64,000 bases of DNA from Winogradskya consettensis (GCF_018332715.1 NZ_BOQP01000071.1:27687-91686); one strand, 5' to 3'. Counted from the first letter of the stretch, positions 31,113 through 40,798 are shown. Numbers and translations: made by a program. The notes: generated by a model from the letters alone, not told the origin.

Positions 31113-33197
31113 GTGACAACGCACCTACGAGCCCGGGCTGTCCAGGCCGGTGCGTTCTTGGCGCTGGTGGGTGCCGCGATCTTCGCCGCCCCGATGGCAG
31201 CACTCGCGGACTCTCCAACAGTATCTATCAGTAGCCTGTCGTCAGGGGACATCCCCTCCGGTGGCACGAGCACGCTGAAGTTCACGGTCAAGAACGAGAA
31301 CAAGCTCGGCGACGTTCAGCACCCCGAGACGTCGGCGAGCGTCGTCGTCAGCATTGAGGGCGGCAACGGCCTGAAGTGCAGCGGTAACTGCGACTTCGAC
31401 GAGACGATCGCGCAGGGACAGACATCGCGTGAGTTCTCGGTGACGCTCACCGCGGGCAGTGTCGACGCTGGAGAGACCGACAACTACACCGTCGTGATCA
31501 CCGCGACGATCGGCGGCCAGGACGGCAGTGCCAACCGGACCATCAAGGTTCGTGGCGCTGACAAGCCCCAGTCGATCCGCCAGGTCAGCGGCAAGGTCAA
31601 GGACCAGGACGGCAAGGGGATCGCCGGCGCGACCGTCGGCATGCGCGACAGCAACGGCGCGACTTTCCAGATCGCATCCGGCAGCAACGGCGCCTACTCC
31701 TTCCGCTCCACGGACGCCAAGCCGATCGCGGTCGGCTCGCTCTCCGTCGGGGCGATCAAGGACGGCTACAAGGGCGACCCGGTCAACGCCTCCGGCGCGG
31801 ACGGCAAGTCGATCAACGTGCCGCTGACGCTCACGCTCATCGCGGCGACCACCTCACCGACGCCGTCACCCTCGGCCACGACCAGCACGGAACCGACCGA
31901 CGAGGCCACCGACGAGGCCACCGAGGACGAGACCGACGCTGCCAGCGACGAGGCGGCTCCGGCCCCGACCAACGCCGCCAACAACAGCGACGGCTCCGGC
32001 TCGACGCTGTTCATCATCCTGGGCGGCCTGCTCGTCGCCGCGGGCATCGGCGCCATCGTGCTGGTCATGATGCGCCGCAAGAGCGCCGCAGCCGACGACG
32101 ACCCGGACGACCCCAACGGGCCCAACGGTGGCGGCCCGGGCGGTGGCCCCGTGCCTGTCGGCGCAGGTCGCTATGCCGGTGCCGACGAGACCCGCCTGTC
32201 GGCTCCTGTCGGTGGCGGCCGGGTCAGCGACGCGACGATGATCGCGCCGCGCTCCGGAGCACCGTCCATCGCGGACGCCCCGACGATGATCCACCGCACG
32301 CCTGTCGCGCCCCCGGTCGACGAGGAATTCCCTGACCCCTACGGAGCGCCGCTGCCACAGAACGGTGCGTACAACGCTCCGGGCGGCTGGGGCACCGCGG
32401 CGGCAGGCGCAGCCGGCGCTGCGGGTGCGGGTGCGGCCGGCGCTTACGGCGGCACCACGCAGTTCGGCGGTGCCCCGGCGGCGGCTCAGAACGGCTACGA
32501 CGGGTACGACGAGCAGGGCCAGAACGGTTACGACGGGTACGACGACCACAACGGGTACGGCGAGCCCGCCGGCTATGTCGCTCCGGAACAGCAGCAGCGT
32601 TTCGACGAGCCCACCGGCATGTACCGGCCCGAGGCTGAGCCCGCGTATGACGGCGGCTACGGCCAGCCCGCCGGGTCGTACCAGAACGGCGGCTACGGGG
32701 CCGATCAGGACGATCAGGGTGGCTACGGCGGCAACTACGGTGGCGCCGGCACGTATGGCGGTGGCGCACCGCAGGGTGGTGGCCAGTACGGCGGCGCTGC
32801 CCCGCAGAGCGGTGGTGCCTACGGCGGCGGTGCCGCTCCGCAGAGTGGTGGCGCTTATGGCGCTGGTGCTGCCCCGCAGAGCGGTGGTGCCTACGGCGCT
32901 GCGCGCGGCGATTATGGCGACCAGGGTGGCTACGGCGACCAGGGCTACGACCAGGGCGGTCAGCACGGCGGCGGCTATGGTGGCGCACCCGCGGCGCCTC
33001 AGGGTGGCGGGCAGTACGGCGGCCAGTACGGTGGGGCCCCGCAGCAGGGCGGCGGGTACGGCGAGCAGGACGGGTATGCGGAGCAGGGCGGCGGCTATGA
33101 CCAGCGCGGCAACGGCTACGGGCCCGAGCAGCAGGGCGGCCGGCGCGGCGCCCCGCGTCAGCAGCCGCCGGAAGCCACCCGGCAGTGGGAAAACTGA
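31113..33197 (+). CDS. Membrane-anchored surface protein with a long Gly/Tyr/Gln-rich cytoplasmic tail
   Basis: A 694-residue protein; GTG at 31,113 follows a GGAAGG site. A signal peptide (AFLALVGAAIFAAPMAALA) leads into about 130 residues of Ig-like sheet (VSISSLSSGDIPSGGTSTLK). A carboxypeptidase-regulatory-like domain follows (VSGKVKDQDGKGIAGATVGM), then a Ser/Thr/Glu-rich linker and one membrane helix (TLFIILGGLLVAAGIGAIVLV). The last 380 residues are cytoplasmic, of low complexity, with repeats such as GGYGxQ and APQSGGAYG. The order suggests an outer sensor or adhesive head joined to a disordered inner tail. I recognise no catalytic site. It is divergent from the SCP-like gene. Confidence 0.75.
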   Translation: MTTHLRARAVQAGAFLALVGAAIFAAPMAALADSPTVSISSLSSGDIPSGGTSTLKFTVKNENKLGDVQHPETSASVVVSIEGGNGLKCSGNCDFDETIAQGQTSREFSVTLTAGSVDAGETDNYTVVITATIGGQDGSANRTIKVRGADKPQSIRQVSGKVKDQDGKGIAGATVGMRDSNGATFQIASGSNGAYSFRSTDAKPIAVGSLSVGAIKDGYKGDPVNASGADGKSINVPLTLTLIAATTSPTPSPSATTSTEPTDEATDEATEDETDAASDEAAPAPTNAANNSDGSGSTLFIILGGLLVAAGIGAIVLVMMRRKSAAADDDPDDPNGPNGGGPGGGPVPVGAGRYAGADETRLSAPVGGGRVSDATMIAPRSGAPSIADAPTMIHRTPVAPPVDEEFPDPYGAPLPQNGAYNAPGGWGTAAAGAAGAAGAGAAGAYGGTTQFGGAPAAAQNGYDGYDEQGQNGYDGYDDHNGYGEPAGYVAPEQQQRFDEPTGMYRPEAEPAYDGGYGQPAGSYQNGGYGADQDDQGGYGGNYGGAGTYGGGAPQGGGQYGGAAPQSGGAYGGGAAPQSGGAYGAGAAPQSGGAYGAARGDYGDQGGYGDQGYDQGGQHGGGYGGAPAAPQGGGQYGGQYGGAPQQGGGYGEQDGYAEQGGGYDQRGNGYGPEQQGGRRGAPRQQPPEATRQWEN

Positions 33198-33210
33198 GTT
33201 CGTGAAGTAG

Positions 33211-33255
33211 GCAATGGCCGGTTCCGCCACTACGGCGGGACCGGCCATTGCTTTT
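33211..33255. terminator. Strong bidirectional terminator
   Basis: A long stem (GCAATGGCCGGT...ACCGGCCATTGC, with an inner CCGCC/GGCGG) is followed by TTTT on the plus strand. It separates the surface protein gene from the convergent methyltransferase gene. Confidence 0.85.
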
Positions 33256-33874
33256 ACCGAAACCGGAAGACCGTGCCGGCGGGTTCGAGCGGCTGGGGCA
33301 CGCCGTGGAACTCGTGCACGCCGACGGTGAACAACACGTCCGCCGGCGCGTGAAATGCCCGCTCGGTGAAGCCCGTCTCGGCGAACCAGGCGCGGATTGC
33401 CGGGGTGAGGTCGGGCGCGCGGCGGGCTCGGGTCCAGATGACCGTGGCGCCTGGCGTGCACAGCTGCGGCACCGTTTCGATCGTTCGGCGTACGTCGGCA
33501 TCGCTGATGTTGCCCAGCACGCCGGCCAGCAGCACCAGATCCGCCCGGCCCAGGTCCTGGTAGGTCGTGAGATCGCCCGCGTCGGCACAGATCACGGTGA
33601 CGTTGTGGAGTCCCGCCTTGCTGATGCGTTCACGGGCCGCCGCCACGTTGCGGGGGTCGAACTCGATCAGATGGGCTCGAACCGGACGGGCGGTCAGCAC
33701 GCCGATCAGGTCGTGGCCCTGACCGGCGCAGACGCTGACGATGGTGCCGCCGTCAGGCTTCGAATCGAGCCACTCGGTGAGGTGATGCTGGATGAGCCGC
33801 AGTCGCCGGGAGAGGGGTGACTGCTCGTCGGCGTAGGGCAGGTGCCAGTCCAACCAGTCCTCAGTGGGTGCCAT
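33254..33874 (-). CDS. SAM-dependent methyltransferase-like protein
   Basis: A 206-residue protein starting with ATG at 33,874 behind AGGA. The SAM motif is IVSVCAGQGHDLIGVL near residues 45-60, which replaces the common DLGCGxG with SVCAGQGHD. LIEFDPRNVAAAR and VICADAGD follow, and ADLVLLAGVLGNI is the post-motif. This subfamily is frequent in actinomycetes, but its substrate is not known. It ends in the terminator shared with the surface protein gene and lies downstream of the purSQL group. Confidence 0.75.
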   Translation of the reverse strand: MAPTEDWLDWHLPYADEQSPLSRRLRLIQHHLTEWLDSKPDGGTIVSVCAGQGHDLIGVLTARPVRAHLIEFDPRNVAAARERISKAGLHNVTVICADAGDLTTYQDLGRADLVLLAGVLGNISDADVRRTIETVPQLCTPGATVIWTRARRAPDLTPAIRAWFAETGFTERAFHAPADVLFTVGVHEFHGVPQPLEPAGTVFRFR

Positions 33875-33897
33875 CCCGGTGATCCTGCCAAAAGAAC

Positions 33898-33927
33898 GAG
33901 GCGCCACGGCCGGAGCCGTGACGCCTC
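33898..33927 (-). terminator. Hairpin terminator of purL
   Basis: The stem GAGGCG-CACGGC pairs with GCCGTG-CGCCTC around CGGA, 17 bases beyond the purL stop. Confidence 0.7.
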
Positions 33928-33943
33928 ATCTCGGTTCTGCTGA

Positions 33944-36367
33944 CTACTTGGCCGCGACCTCGGCCGGGCTGCCGAACAGGTTGCGCATGGTGGAGCTGAA
34001 AGCTTCGCGCAGCTCGTCCAGGCCGAGCGAGAACTGGTTGTGGATCTCCAGGACGGGCTCTTCGGTGGTGACACCGATCGGGGTGCAGGGCACGCCGTGC
34101 TCGGCGGCGAGAGCGGTGAATGCCTTGTCGTGGCCGCGCGGGACGGCGACCACGGCGCGGCCGGCCGACTCGCTGAAGAGCCAGACGAACGGCGTGGTGG
34201 CCGCCTCGTGCTCCGGCAGCGTGACCCGGGCACCGACGTTACGGCGCAGACAGGACTCGACGAGGACCTGGGAGAGGCCTCCGTCGGAGAGGTCGTGAGC
34301 CGCGACGACGTGCTCGCGCTCCGCGGCCTGACGCATGAGCCGGCCGAGTCGCTCCTCGTGGGCGAGGTCGACCTTGGGCGGCTTGCCACCGAGGTGGTTG
34401 TGGGTCACCCACGCCCACTCCGAGCCGGACAGCTCGCAGTCGGTGTTGCCGAGCAGGAAGAGCAGGTCGCCCTCCGCGGTCGGCGGCGGCGGGAAGCCCA
34501 TCGGCACCCGGGTGGCGACGTTCTCCAGGACACCGAGCACACCGATGACCGGGGTCGGGTGGATCGCCGCGGCGCCGGTCTGGTTGTAGAAGCTGACGTT
34601 GCCGCCGGTCACCGGGATGTTCAGCTGCTGGCAGCCGTCGGCGATGCCGCGGACGGCCTCGGCGAACTGCCACATGACGGCCGGGTCCTCGGGCGAGCCG
34701 AAGTTGAGGCAGTCGCTGACGGCGATCGGCTCGGCGCCGCTGATCGCGACGTTGCGGTAGGACTCCGCGAGGGCCAGCTTGGCGCCCTCGTAGGGGTCGA
34801 GCCGCGCGTAGCGCCCGTTGCCGTCGACGGAGAGCGCGACACCCAGGCCGGTCTTCTCGTCGATGCGCAGCACACCGGAGTCCTCGGGCTGCGCCAGCAC
34901 GGTGTTGCCGAGGACGTAGCGGTCGTACTGCTCGGTCACCCAGCTCTTGTCGCAGAGGTTGGGCGACGCGATCATCCGCAGCACCGTCTCGCGGAGCTCC
35001 TCGGGCGTGGTCGGCCGCGGCAGGGTCTCGGCGCGGTCGGCCTGAAGCAGGATCAGGTCGGCGGGCTCCCTTATCGGCCGGGCGTAGACCGGGCCGTCGT
35101 CGGCGAGCGAGCCGGGCGGCACGTCGACGACGACGTGGTCGTTCCAGCTGATCAGCAGCCGCCCGGGGTGGCCGGCGGCATCGCTCGCGGTGACCTCACC
35201 GATCGCGGTGGCCCACACGCCCCACTTCTCGGCGACGGCGAGCACCTGGTCGAGCTTCTCCGGCGTGACGATCAGGAGCATGCGCTCCTGCGACTCGCTG
35301 GCGAGGATCTCGGTGGGCGACATCGACGCCTCACGCAGCGGCACCCGCTCGAGCCACACCCGCATGCCGGTGCCGGCAGCCGCCGCGGTCTCGGTGAGCG
35401 CGCAGGTCAGGCCGGCGCCGCCGAGGTCCTGGATGCCGGCGACGAGGCCCGCGTCGTACATCTCGAGGCAGCTCTCGATGAGCAGCTTTTCCATGAAGGG
35501 GTCGCCGACCTGGACCGACGGGCGGCGCTGCTCGGCGCCCTCGTCGAAGGTCGCCGACGCCAGCACCGAGACACCGCCGATGCCGTCACGGCCGGTGCGC
35601 GCACCGAGCAGCACGACGATGTTGCCCTCGCCGGCGGCTTCCTTGTGCTGCAGCCGCTCGACCGGCAGCACGCCGATGCTCAGCGCGTTGACCAGCGGGT
35701 TGCCCTGGTAACAGGGGTCGAAAACGATCTCGCCACCGATGTTGGGCAGGCCCAGGCAGTTGCCGTAGCCACCGATGCCGGCCACGACGCCGGGCAGCAC
35801 CCGCGCGGTGTCGGGGTGGTCCGCGGCACCGAAGCGCAGCGGGTCCATCACCGCGATCGGGCGGGCACCCATGGCGAGGATGTCGCGCACGATGCCGCCG
35901 ACGCCGGTCGCCGCGCCCTGGTAGGGCTCGACGTAGCTGGGGTGGTTGTGCGACTCGACCTTGAAGGTGACCGCGAGCTCGTCGGAGATCTGCACCACGC
36001 CGGCGTTCTCACCGATGCCGGCGAGCATCCGGGTGTTCTTCGGTGCCTTCTCGCCGAACTGGCGCAGGTGCACCTTGCTCGACTTGTAGGAGCAGTGCTC
36101 GCTCCACATGATCGAATACATCGCGAGCTCGGAGGCGGTCGGACGACGGCCGAGGATCTGCTTGATCCGCTCGTATTCGTCGTCCTTGAGGCCGAGCTCG
36201 GCGTGCGGCTGCAGGTCGTCCGGTGTCTCGAGAGCGCGCTCGACGGTGTCCACCGAGCCGAACTCGCTGGCCAGCACGTCGGTCGCGGCGAACGCCGAGG
36301 CGGACAGCTTGGCCGCCGGCTGCTCGGGCGTCTTGGAGACGGGAGCGGTATCGGGCTGGGTGGTCAT
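33944..36367 (-). CDS. purL: Phosphoribosylformylglycinamidine synthase subunit II
   Basis: An 807-residue small-form PurL, the ATP-dependent subunit of FGAM synthase that works with PurQ and PurS. The N-terminal part has MYSIMWSEHCSYKSSK, which contains the conserved His. FKVESHNHPS, GVGGIVRDILAMGARP and the second-half GGNVSFYNQ and HDLSDGGLSQVLVE motifs are all present. The first 40 residues are a low-complexity extension. ATG at 36,367 overlaps the purQ stop as ATGA, so the subunits are made in step. The unit is purS-purQ-purL. Confidence 0.97.
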   Translation of the reverse strand: MTTQPDTAPVSKTPEQPAAKLSASAFAATDVLASEFGSVDTVERALETPDDLQPHAELGLKDDEYERIKQILGRRPTASELAMYSIMWSEHCSYKSSKVHLRQFGEKAPKNTRMLAGIGENAGVVQISDELAVTFKVESHNHPSYVEPYQGAATGVGGIVRDILAMGARPIAVMDPLRFGAADHPDTARVLPGVVAGIGGYGNCLGLPNIGGEIVFDPCYQGNPLVNALSIGVLPVERLQHKEAAGEGNIVVLLGARTGRDGIGGVSVLASATFDEGAEQRRPSVQVGDPFMEKLLIESCLEMYDAGLVAGIQDLGGAGLTCALTETAAAAGTGMRVWLERVPLREASMSPTEILASESQERMLLIVTPEKLDQVLAVAEKWGVWATAIGEVTASDAAGHPGRLLISWNDHVVVDVPPGSLADDGPVYARPIREPADLILLQADRAETLPRPTTPEELRETVLRMIASPNLCDKSWVTEQYDRYVLGNTVLAQPEDSGVLRIDEKTGLGVALSVDGNGRYARLDPYEGAKLALAESYRNVAISGAEPIAVSDCLNFGSPEDPAVMWQFAEAVRGIADGCQQLNIPVTGGNVSFYNQTGAAAIHPTPVIGVLGVLENVATRVPMGFPPPPTAEGDLLFLLGNTDCELSGSEWAWVTHNHLGGKPPKVDLAHEERLGRLMRQAAEREHVVAAHDLSDGGLSQVLVESCLRRNVGARVTLPEHEAATTPFVWLFSESAGRAVVAVPRGHDKAFTALAAEHGVPCTPIGVTTEEPVLEIHNQFSLGLDELREAFSSTMRNLFGSPAEVAAK

Positions 36368-37074
36368 CGCGTCGCTCCCCCTGTGAGCTGACCGCCAGCG
36401 ACCCCGGCGAGGTGTCGCAGGGCGGAGGTGAAGAAGCCGAGGCCGTCGAGCGACGGACCGGTCAGCGCCTCCACGGCGTGCTCCGGGTGCGGCATGATGC
36501 CGACCACGTTGCCCGCCGCGTTGGTGATCGCGGCGATGTCACGCTGCGAACCGTTCGGGTTGCCCCGGGTGTAACGGGCGACGACCCGGCCCTCGGCCTC
36601 GAGCTCGTCGAGCGTGTGCGTGTCGGCGACGAAGCAGCCCTCACCGTTCTTCACCGGGATGAGGATCTCCTCGCCCTCGGTGAAGGTGTTGGTCCAGGCC
36701 GTGTTGGTCGCGCCGATCCGCAGGTGCTGGTCGCGGTTGCGGAAATGGAGGTGCTGGTTGCGGGTGAGCGCGCCGGGCAGCAGGTGGGCCTCGCAGAGAA
36801 TCTGGAAGCCGTTGCAGATGCCGAGCACGGGCAGACCCCCGCGGGCGGCGTCGATGATGGTCTCCATCACCGGCGCGAACCGGGCGATCGCGCCGCAGCG
36901 CAGCGCGTCGCCATACGAGAAGCCGCCGGGCAGCACCACGGCGTCGACGCCGTGGATGTCGGCGTCTCCGTGCCAGAGACGAACAGCCTCGCCGCCGGCG
37001 ATGCGCACCGCGCGAGCGGCGTCACCGTCGTCGAGGGATCCGGGGAAGGTGACGACACCGATCCGCATGGTCAC
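36364..37074 (-). CDS. purQ: Phosphoribosylformylglycinamidine synthase subunit I (glutaminase)
   Basis: A 236-residue class I glutaminase that feeds ammonia to PurL. The nucleophile is Cys87 in LGICNGFQIL, and the His/Glu pair lies in MPHPEHAVE near residue 195. PGGFSYGDALRCGA forms the oxyanion region. GTG at 37,074 overlaps the purS stop as GTGA; an ATG two codons further is an alternative. It is the middle gene of purS-purQ-purL. Confidence 0.97.
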   Translation of the reverse strand: MTMRIGVVTFPGSLDDGDAARAVRIAGGEAVRLWHGDADIHGVDAVVLPGGFSYGDALRCGAIARFAPVMETIIDAARGGLPVLGICNGFQILCEAHLLPGALTRNQHLHFRNRDQHLRIGATNTAWTNTFTEGEEILIPVKNGEGCFVADTHTLDELEAEGRVVARYTRGNPNGSQRDIAAITNAAGNVVGIMPHPEHAVEALTGPSLDGLGFFTSALRHLAGVAGGQLTGGATR

Positions 37075-37337
37075 GCGCTCACTTGGGCGGAGTCACCGGC
37101 CTGCTCGTCGACCCGGATCGAGAAGTCCTCGATGACCGGGTTGGCGAGCAGCTTGTCGGCGATCTCACGAGCGGTTTCCAGGTCGGGTTCACCGTCGAAC
37201 TCGATCTCGATCCGGCGTCCGATGCGTACGGAGGAGATGGCACTCACGCCGAGCCGTGGCAGCGCATTTGCCACCGCCTGGCCCTGCGGATCGAGAATCT
37301 CCGGCTTGAGCATGACGTCGACGACGACGCGAGCCAC
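37071..37337 (-). CDS. purS: Phosphoribosylformylglycinamidine synthase subunit PurS
   Basis: An 88-residue dimeric scaffold protein that bridges PurQ and PurL and helps channel ammonia. GTG at 37,337 has AGGAG five bases upstream, which rules out the longer frame. The family pattern is VVVDVMLKPEILDPQGQAVA and then LGVSAISSVRIGRRIEIEFD. It starts the overlapping purSQL unit. Confidence 0.95.
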   Translation of the reverse strand: MARVVVDVMLKPEILDPQGQAVANALPRLGVSAISSVRIGRRIEIEFDGEPDLETAREIADKLLANPVIEDFSIRVDEQAGDSAQVSA

Positions 37338-37566
37338 GGGCACTCCTGACTGAAGGTTCGCAGTTGGGTGGCCCTCTAAGGGGCGAGCGGCCAAAGCCTA
37401 CCTTGCGCGACCCCCGGTCGACCCATCGGCCGGTGTCGGCAGAACGACGCAACCGGCGCTGAGCAGGGCATCTCGACCGTGATCTCAGCCACCACCCCCA
37501 GAGTGGCGGCACCGAATGATCACTCTCAGCCACGCTCAGACGCCGGACAGTGATGTGCGTCGATAT

Positions 37567-38988
37567 CTAGAGAATGGGGGCCGGGGAATACTTGGCAGCC
37601 TCGGGATGCGCGGCCACGATTTCGGCGACCCGGTCGGCCACGGCCTGCACCTGGGAGGGGGCGGCGCCGACAAACGCCGCGCGATCAGCGACCAGGGTAT
37701 CGATCTCGGCACGGCTGAGACCCAGGCGGGAGTCGGCGGCGAGCCGGTCGAACAGGTCGTTGTCGGCGATGCCCTTCTCGCGCATGGCCAGGGCCACGCC
37801 GACCGCGTGCTCCTTGATGACCTCGTGCGCGACCTCGCGGCCGACACCCTTGCGGACCGCGGCGACCAGGATCTTCGTGGTCGCGAGGAAGGGCAGGAAC
37901 CGGTCGAGCTCGCGGGCGATCACCGCCGGGTATGCGCCGAATTCGTCCAGGACGGTGAGGAACGTCTGGAAGAGGCCGTCGGTGGCGAAGAAGGCGTCGG
38001 GCAGGGCCACCCGGCGGACCACGGAGCAGGAGACGTCACCCTCGTTCCACTGGTCGCCGGCCAGCTCACCCACCATGGAGAGGTAGCCGCGGACGATCAC
38101 GGCAAGGCCGTTGACGCGCTCCGAGGAGCGGGTGTTCATCTTGTGGGGCATCGCCGACGAACCGACCTGGCCCGCCTTGAAGCCCTCGGTCACCAGCTCC
38201 TGACCGACCATCAGACGGATCGTGGTGGCCAGCGAGGACGGGGCCGCGGTGACCTGGGCCAGCGCGGAGACCACGTCGAAGTCGAGCGAGCGCGGGTAGA
38301 CCTGGCCGACGCTGGTCAGGACGCGCTCGAAGCCGAGGTGGTCGGAGACCTTGCGCTCGAGCTCGGCGAGCTTGCCGGCGTCGCCGTCGAGCAGGTCGAG
38401 CTGGTCGGCGGCCGTGCCGACCGGGCCCTTGATGCCACGCAGCGGGTAGCGGCGGATCAGGTCGTCGAGGCGGTCATAGGCGATGAGCAGCTCCTCGGCA
38501 GCGCTCGCGAACCGCTTGCCCAGCGTTGTGGCCTGGGCCGCGACGTTGTGCGAACGGCCGGTCAGCACCAGGTCGCTGTATTCGACGGCCCGCTCGGTCA
38601 GCCGGGCCAGGGTCGTCACGATGCGACCCCGGATCAGCTCGAGCGACGCGCGGATCTGCAGCTGCTCGACGTTCTCGGTGAGATCGCGAGAGGTCATGCC
38701 CTTGTGGATGTGCTCGTGACCCGCGAGCGCGCTGAACTCCTCGATCCGCGCCTTGACGTCGTGGCGGGTGACCCGCTCGCGCGCCGCGATGCTCGCCAGG
38801 TCGACGTCGTCCACGACCCGCTCGTAGGCCTCGACCACGCCGTCGGGCAGGGCGATGCCGAGATCGCGCTGGGCGCGCAGGACCGCGAGCCACAGCCGGC
38901 GCTCCATCCGGATCTTCTCCTCGGGCGACCACAGGTCGACGAGGTCGGCGGAGGCATAGCGGCTGGCGAGGACGTTCGGGATGCTCAC
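37567..38988 (-). CDS. purB: Adenylosuccinate lyase
   Basis: A 473-residue enzyme of the fumarase/aspartase superfamily that splits SAICAR and adenylosuccinate with release of fumarate. It begins with GTG at 38,988 and NVLASRYASADLVDLWSPEE. The superfamily signature is VGSSAMPHKMNTRSSERV, which holds the flexible catalytic loop; HKGMTSRDLTENVEQ and TGRSHNVAAQATTLG supply other active-site residues. Its start overlaps the stop of an MFS exporter gene (GTGA), so purB is the third gene of an ArsR-MFS-purB operon, an unusual partner set for a housekeeping gene. Confidence 0.95.
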   Translation of the reverse strand: MSIPNVLASRYASADLVDLWSPEEKIRMERRLWLAVLRAQRDLGIALPDGVVEAYERVVDDVDLASIAARERVTRHDVKARIEEFSALAGHEHIHKGMTSRDLTENVEQLQIRASLELIRGRIVTTLARLTERAVEYSDLVLTGRSHNVAAQATTLGKRFASAAEELLIAYDRLDDLIRRYPLRGIKGPVGTAADQLDLLDGDAGKLAELERKVSDHLGFERVLTSVGQVYPRSLDFDVVSALAQVTAAPSSLATTIRLMVGQELVTEGFKAGQVGSSAMPHKMNTRSSERVNGLAVIVRGYLSMVGELAGDQWNEGDVSCSVVRRVALPDAFFATDGLFQTFLTVLDEFGAYPAVIARELDRFLPFLATTKILVAAVRKGVGREVAHEVIKEHAVGVALAMREKGIADNDLFDRLAADSRLGLSRAEIDTLVADRAAFVGAAPSQVQAVADRVAEIVAAHPEAAKYSPAPIL

Positions 38989-40253
38989 GGGGTCGATTCT
39001 CCCATGGGCCGCGCGGGTGCCTTTTCCTCCGTCGGTGACCCTGTGGACAACTCATGGCGCAAGTTGCGTACGTCACTGCTGGCGGTCATGGCCACGACGG
39101 CGAGGGCGATCAGCCCCGCGGCGCCGATCAACGTCGGCCGCACCCCTATGGCCTCCGCGATCGGCCCGGTGGCGACCTGACCGACGGGGATGGCGAGGTA
39201 GGAGCCGACCATGTCGTACGAGTAGACGCGTGCGAGCTTGTCCGCCGGCACGTGCTCCTGCATGGTGGTCTCCCACGCGATGCCGAACTCCTCGATGGTG
39301 AGGCCGGCCAGGAACGTCGCCGCCATCAGCAGGCCGAGGTGCGGCGCCACCCCGAGGGTCAGGACCGGCAGCACCTCGAACGCGGTGCAGAGCACGCCGA
39401 CGAAGAGCAGCCGGCGGACCCGCAGACGCATAGCGATCAGCGCGCCGAGCAGCATCCCGAGGGTCTGCGCGGCCAGCACGAAGCCCCAGGCCCTGCGGCC
39501 GACCGTCTCGTCCGCGACCAGCGGCCCGAGCACGTTGATGCCGCCGCTGATACACGCGTTGATCACGGAGAACGCCGCGACCACCACCCACAGCCACGTT
39601 CTCGACCGGAACTCGGTCCACCCGGTTCGCAACTCGGCGACGATGCCGGCCCGCTCGGCCGGGACGGCGGGAGCGGGTGGGATCCGCAGCAGGGCGAAAC
39701 AGGCGGCGGAGCAGAGGAAGGCCACCGCGTCGATGGCGATGCCCCAGCCGGGGCTGATGGCGGCCACGATGATGCCGCCGACCGGGGCACCCATGATCAT
39801 GGCGCCGTTGAACGAAAGCCGGCTGATGGCGTTCGCCTGCTGGCGCAGGTCGGCCGGGAGGAGCTGGGGCAGGATCGCCGACGAGGCGGGCAGGGCCAGC
39901 GCGGCGACCATCCCGTTGATCGAGGACAGGACGATCAGGAACGGCACTGTGGCCGTACCGGAAAGAATCATGGCTGCCACGGCAGCCTGGGTGACCGCTG
40001 CCGCGATGCTCGAGCCCACCATCAGCAGGTTTTTCGGTACGCGATCAGCGAGCGCCCCGCCGAACAACAGGAAGAGCACGTTGGCGAGCATCCGCGCACC
40101 GACGACCAGGCCGAGGTCGGTCGCGGAGCCGGTGAGGTCGAGCACCGCGAACGCCAGCGCGACCGGGGCGATGGCGTTGCCCAGGGCGTTGATCGTGCGA
40201 CCCGCGACCAGGAACCGGAACGGGACGTGGCGCAGCGGGCCGAGCATGCTCAC
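38985..40253 (-). CDS. MFS exporter (EntS/DHA3-like)
   Basis: A 422-residue transporter with about 12 membrane segments. It begins with GTG at 40,253 (LGPLRHVPFRFLVAGRTINA), the typical N-terminus of the EntS-like MFS branch. The loop motif between helices 2 and 3 is FGGALADRVPKNLLM, and a related ETTMQEHVPADKLARVYS loop lies in the second half. This branch mostly exports drugs or siderophore-like compounds. The start overlaps the ArsR-type gene and the stop overlaps purB, so the repressor probably controls all three. The substrate is unknown. Confidence 0.88.
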   Translation of the reverse strand: MSMLGPLRHVPFRFLVAGRTINALGNAIAPVALAFAVLDLTGSATDLGLVVGARMLANVLFLLFGGALADRVPKNLLMVGSSIAAAVTQAAVAAMILSGTATVPFLIVLSSINGMVAALALPASSAILPQLLPADLRQQANAISRLSFNGAMIMGAPVGGIIVAAISPGWGIAIDAVAFLCSAACFALLRIPPAPAVPAERAGIVAELRTGWTEFRSRTWLWVVVAAFSVINACISGGINVLGPLVADETVGRRAWGFVLAAQTLGMLLGALIAMRLRVRRLLFVGVLCTAFEVLPVLTLGVAPHLGLLMAATFLAGLTIEEFGIAWETTMQEHVPADKLARVYSYDMVGSYLAIPVGQVATGPIAEAIGVRPTLIGAAGLIALAVVAMTASSDVRNLRHELSTGSPTEEKAPARPMGESTP

Positions 40254-40798
40254 GACTCCTCCATCCGGAACATGGCGAAGGTGGTGCTGGTCCGGACGGT
40301 GCCGGGGGTGCGCGGGGCCTGCGCCGCCGAGTGGAGCTCACGACTCAGTTGGGCGAGGCGGTCGCGGATGCTTCTGTAGAGATCCGGGTCGACCCACAGC
40401 TCGGCATCGGTCATGGAGGCGCCGACCGTCCAGTCGCCCTCGTTCGTGCGCCGGATCAGCTCGTCGGCGACGGCGGAGAACAGGCCGCGCTGGGTCTCTG
40501 CCCAGCCGGGATCGAAGCCCTCTGCGGGACGCTCGTGATCGCGGGCCGACGACACGTACCGGTAGCGCTTGGCCACGCCACCCCGGATCCGCTCCTCGCC
40601 CTCCTGGACGATCAGCCCGACGGCGTGCAGGTTGCGCAGGTGGTAGCTGGCGTTCGCATGGGTCAGGCCGAGCTCCCGGGCGAGCTCGGCGGCGGTCATC
40701 CCGGCACCGGTGAGCAGGGACATCATCCGCAACCGAACCGGATGGGACATCGCCCGCAGCCGCGCCTGACGATGCCCGGGCTCTTCTCCCAAAGACAT
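40250..40798 (-). CDS. ArsR-type winged-helix repressor
   Basis: A 182-residue regulator starting with ATG at 40,798. Residues 15-85 form the ArsR-like winged helix: RAMSHPVRLRMMSLLTGAGM, then AAELARELGLTHANASYHLR (recognition helix) and a basic wing, GGVAKRYRYV. The C-terminal 90 residues are helical and form the ligand-binding part of this drug-responsive branch. No Cys metal site is visible, so it is not a metal sensor. It is the first gene of the ArsR-MFS-purB operon and probably represses it until the exported compound appears. Confidence 0.85.
   Translation of the reverse strand: MSLGEEPGHRQARLRAMSHPVRLRMMSLLTGAGMTAAELARELGLTHANASYHLRNLHAVGLIVQEGEERIRGGVAKRYRYVSSARDHERPAEGFDPGWAETQRGLFSAVADELIRRTNEGDWTVGASMTDAELWVDPDLYRSIRDRLAQLSRELHSAAQAPRTPGTVRTSTTFAMFRMEES

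Noticed and set aside
34040..36391. 783-codon plus-strand frame opposite purL
   Set aside because: It is the antisense shadow of purL and has no recognisable domain.
39041..39049. Single TGTGGACAA DnaA-like box near the end of the MFS gene
   Set aside because: It is isolated and inside a coding region, so it is likely chance.
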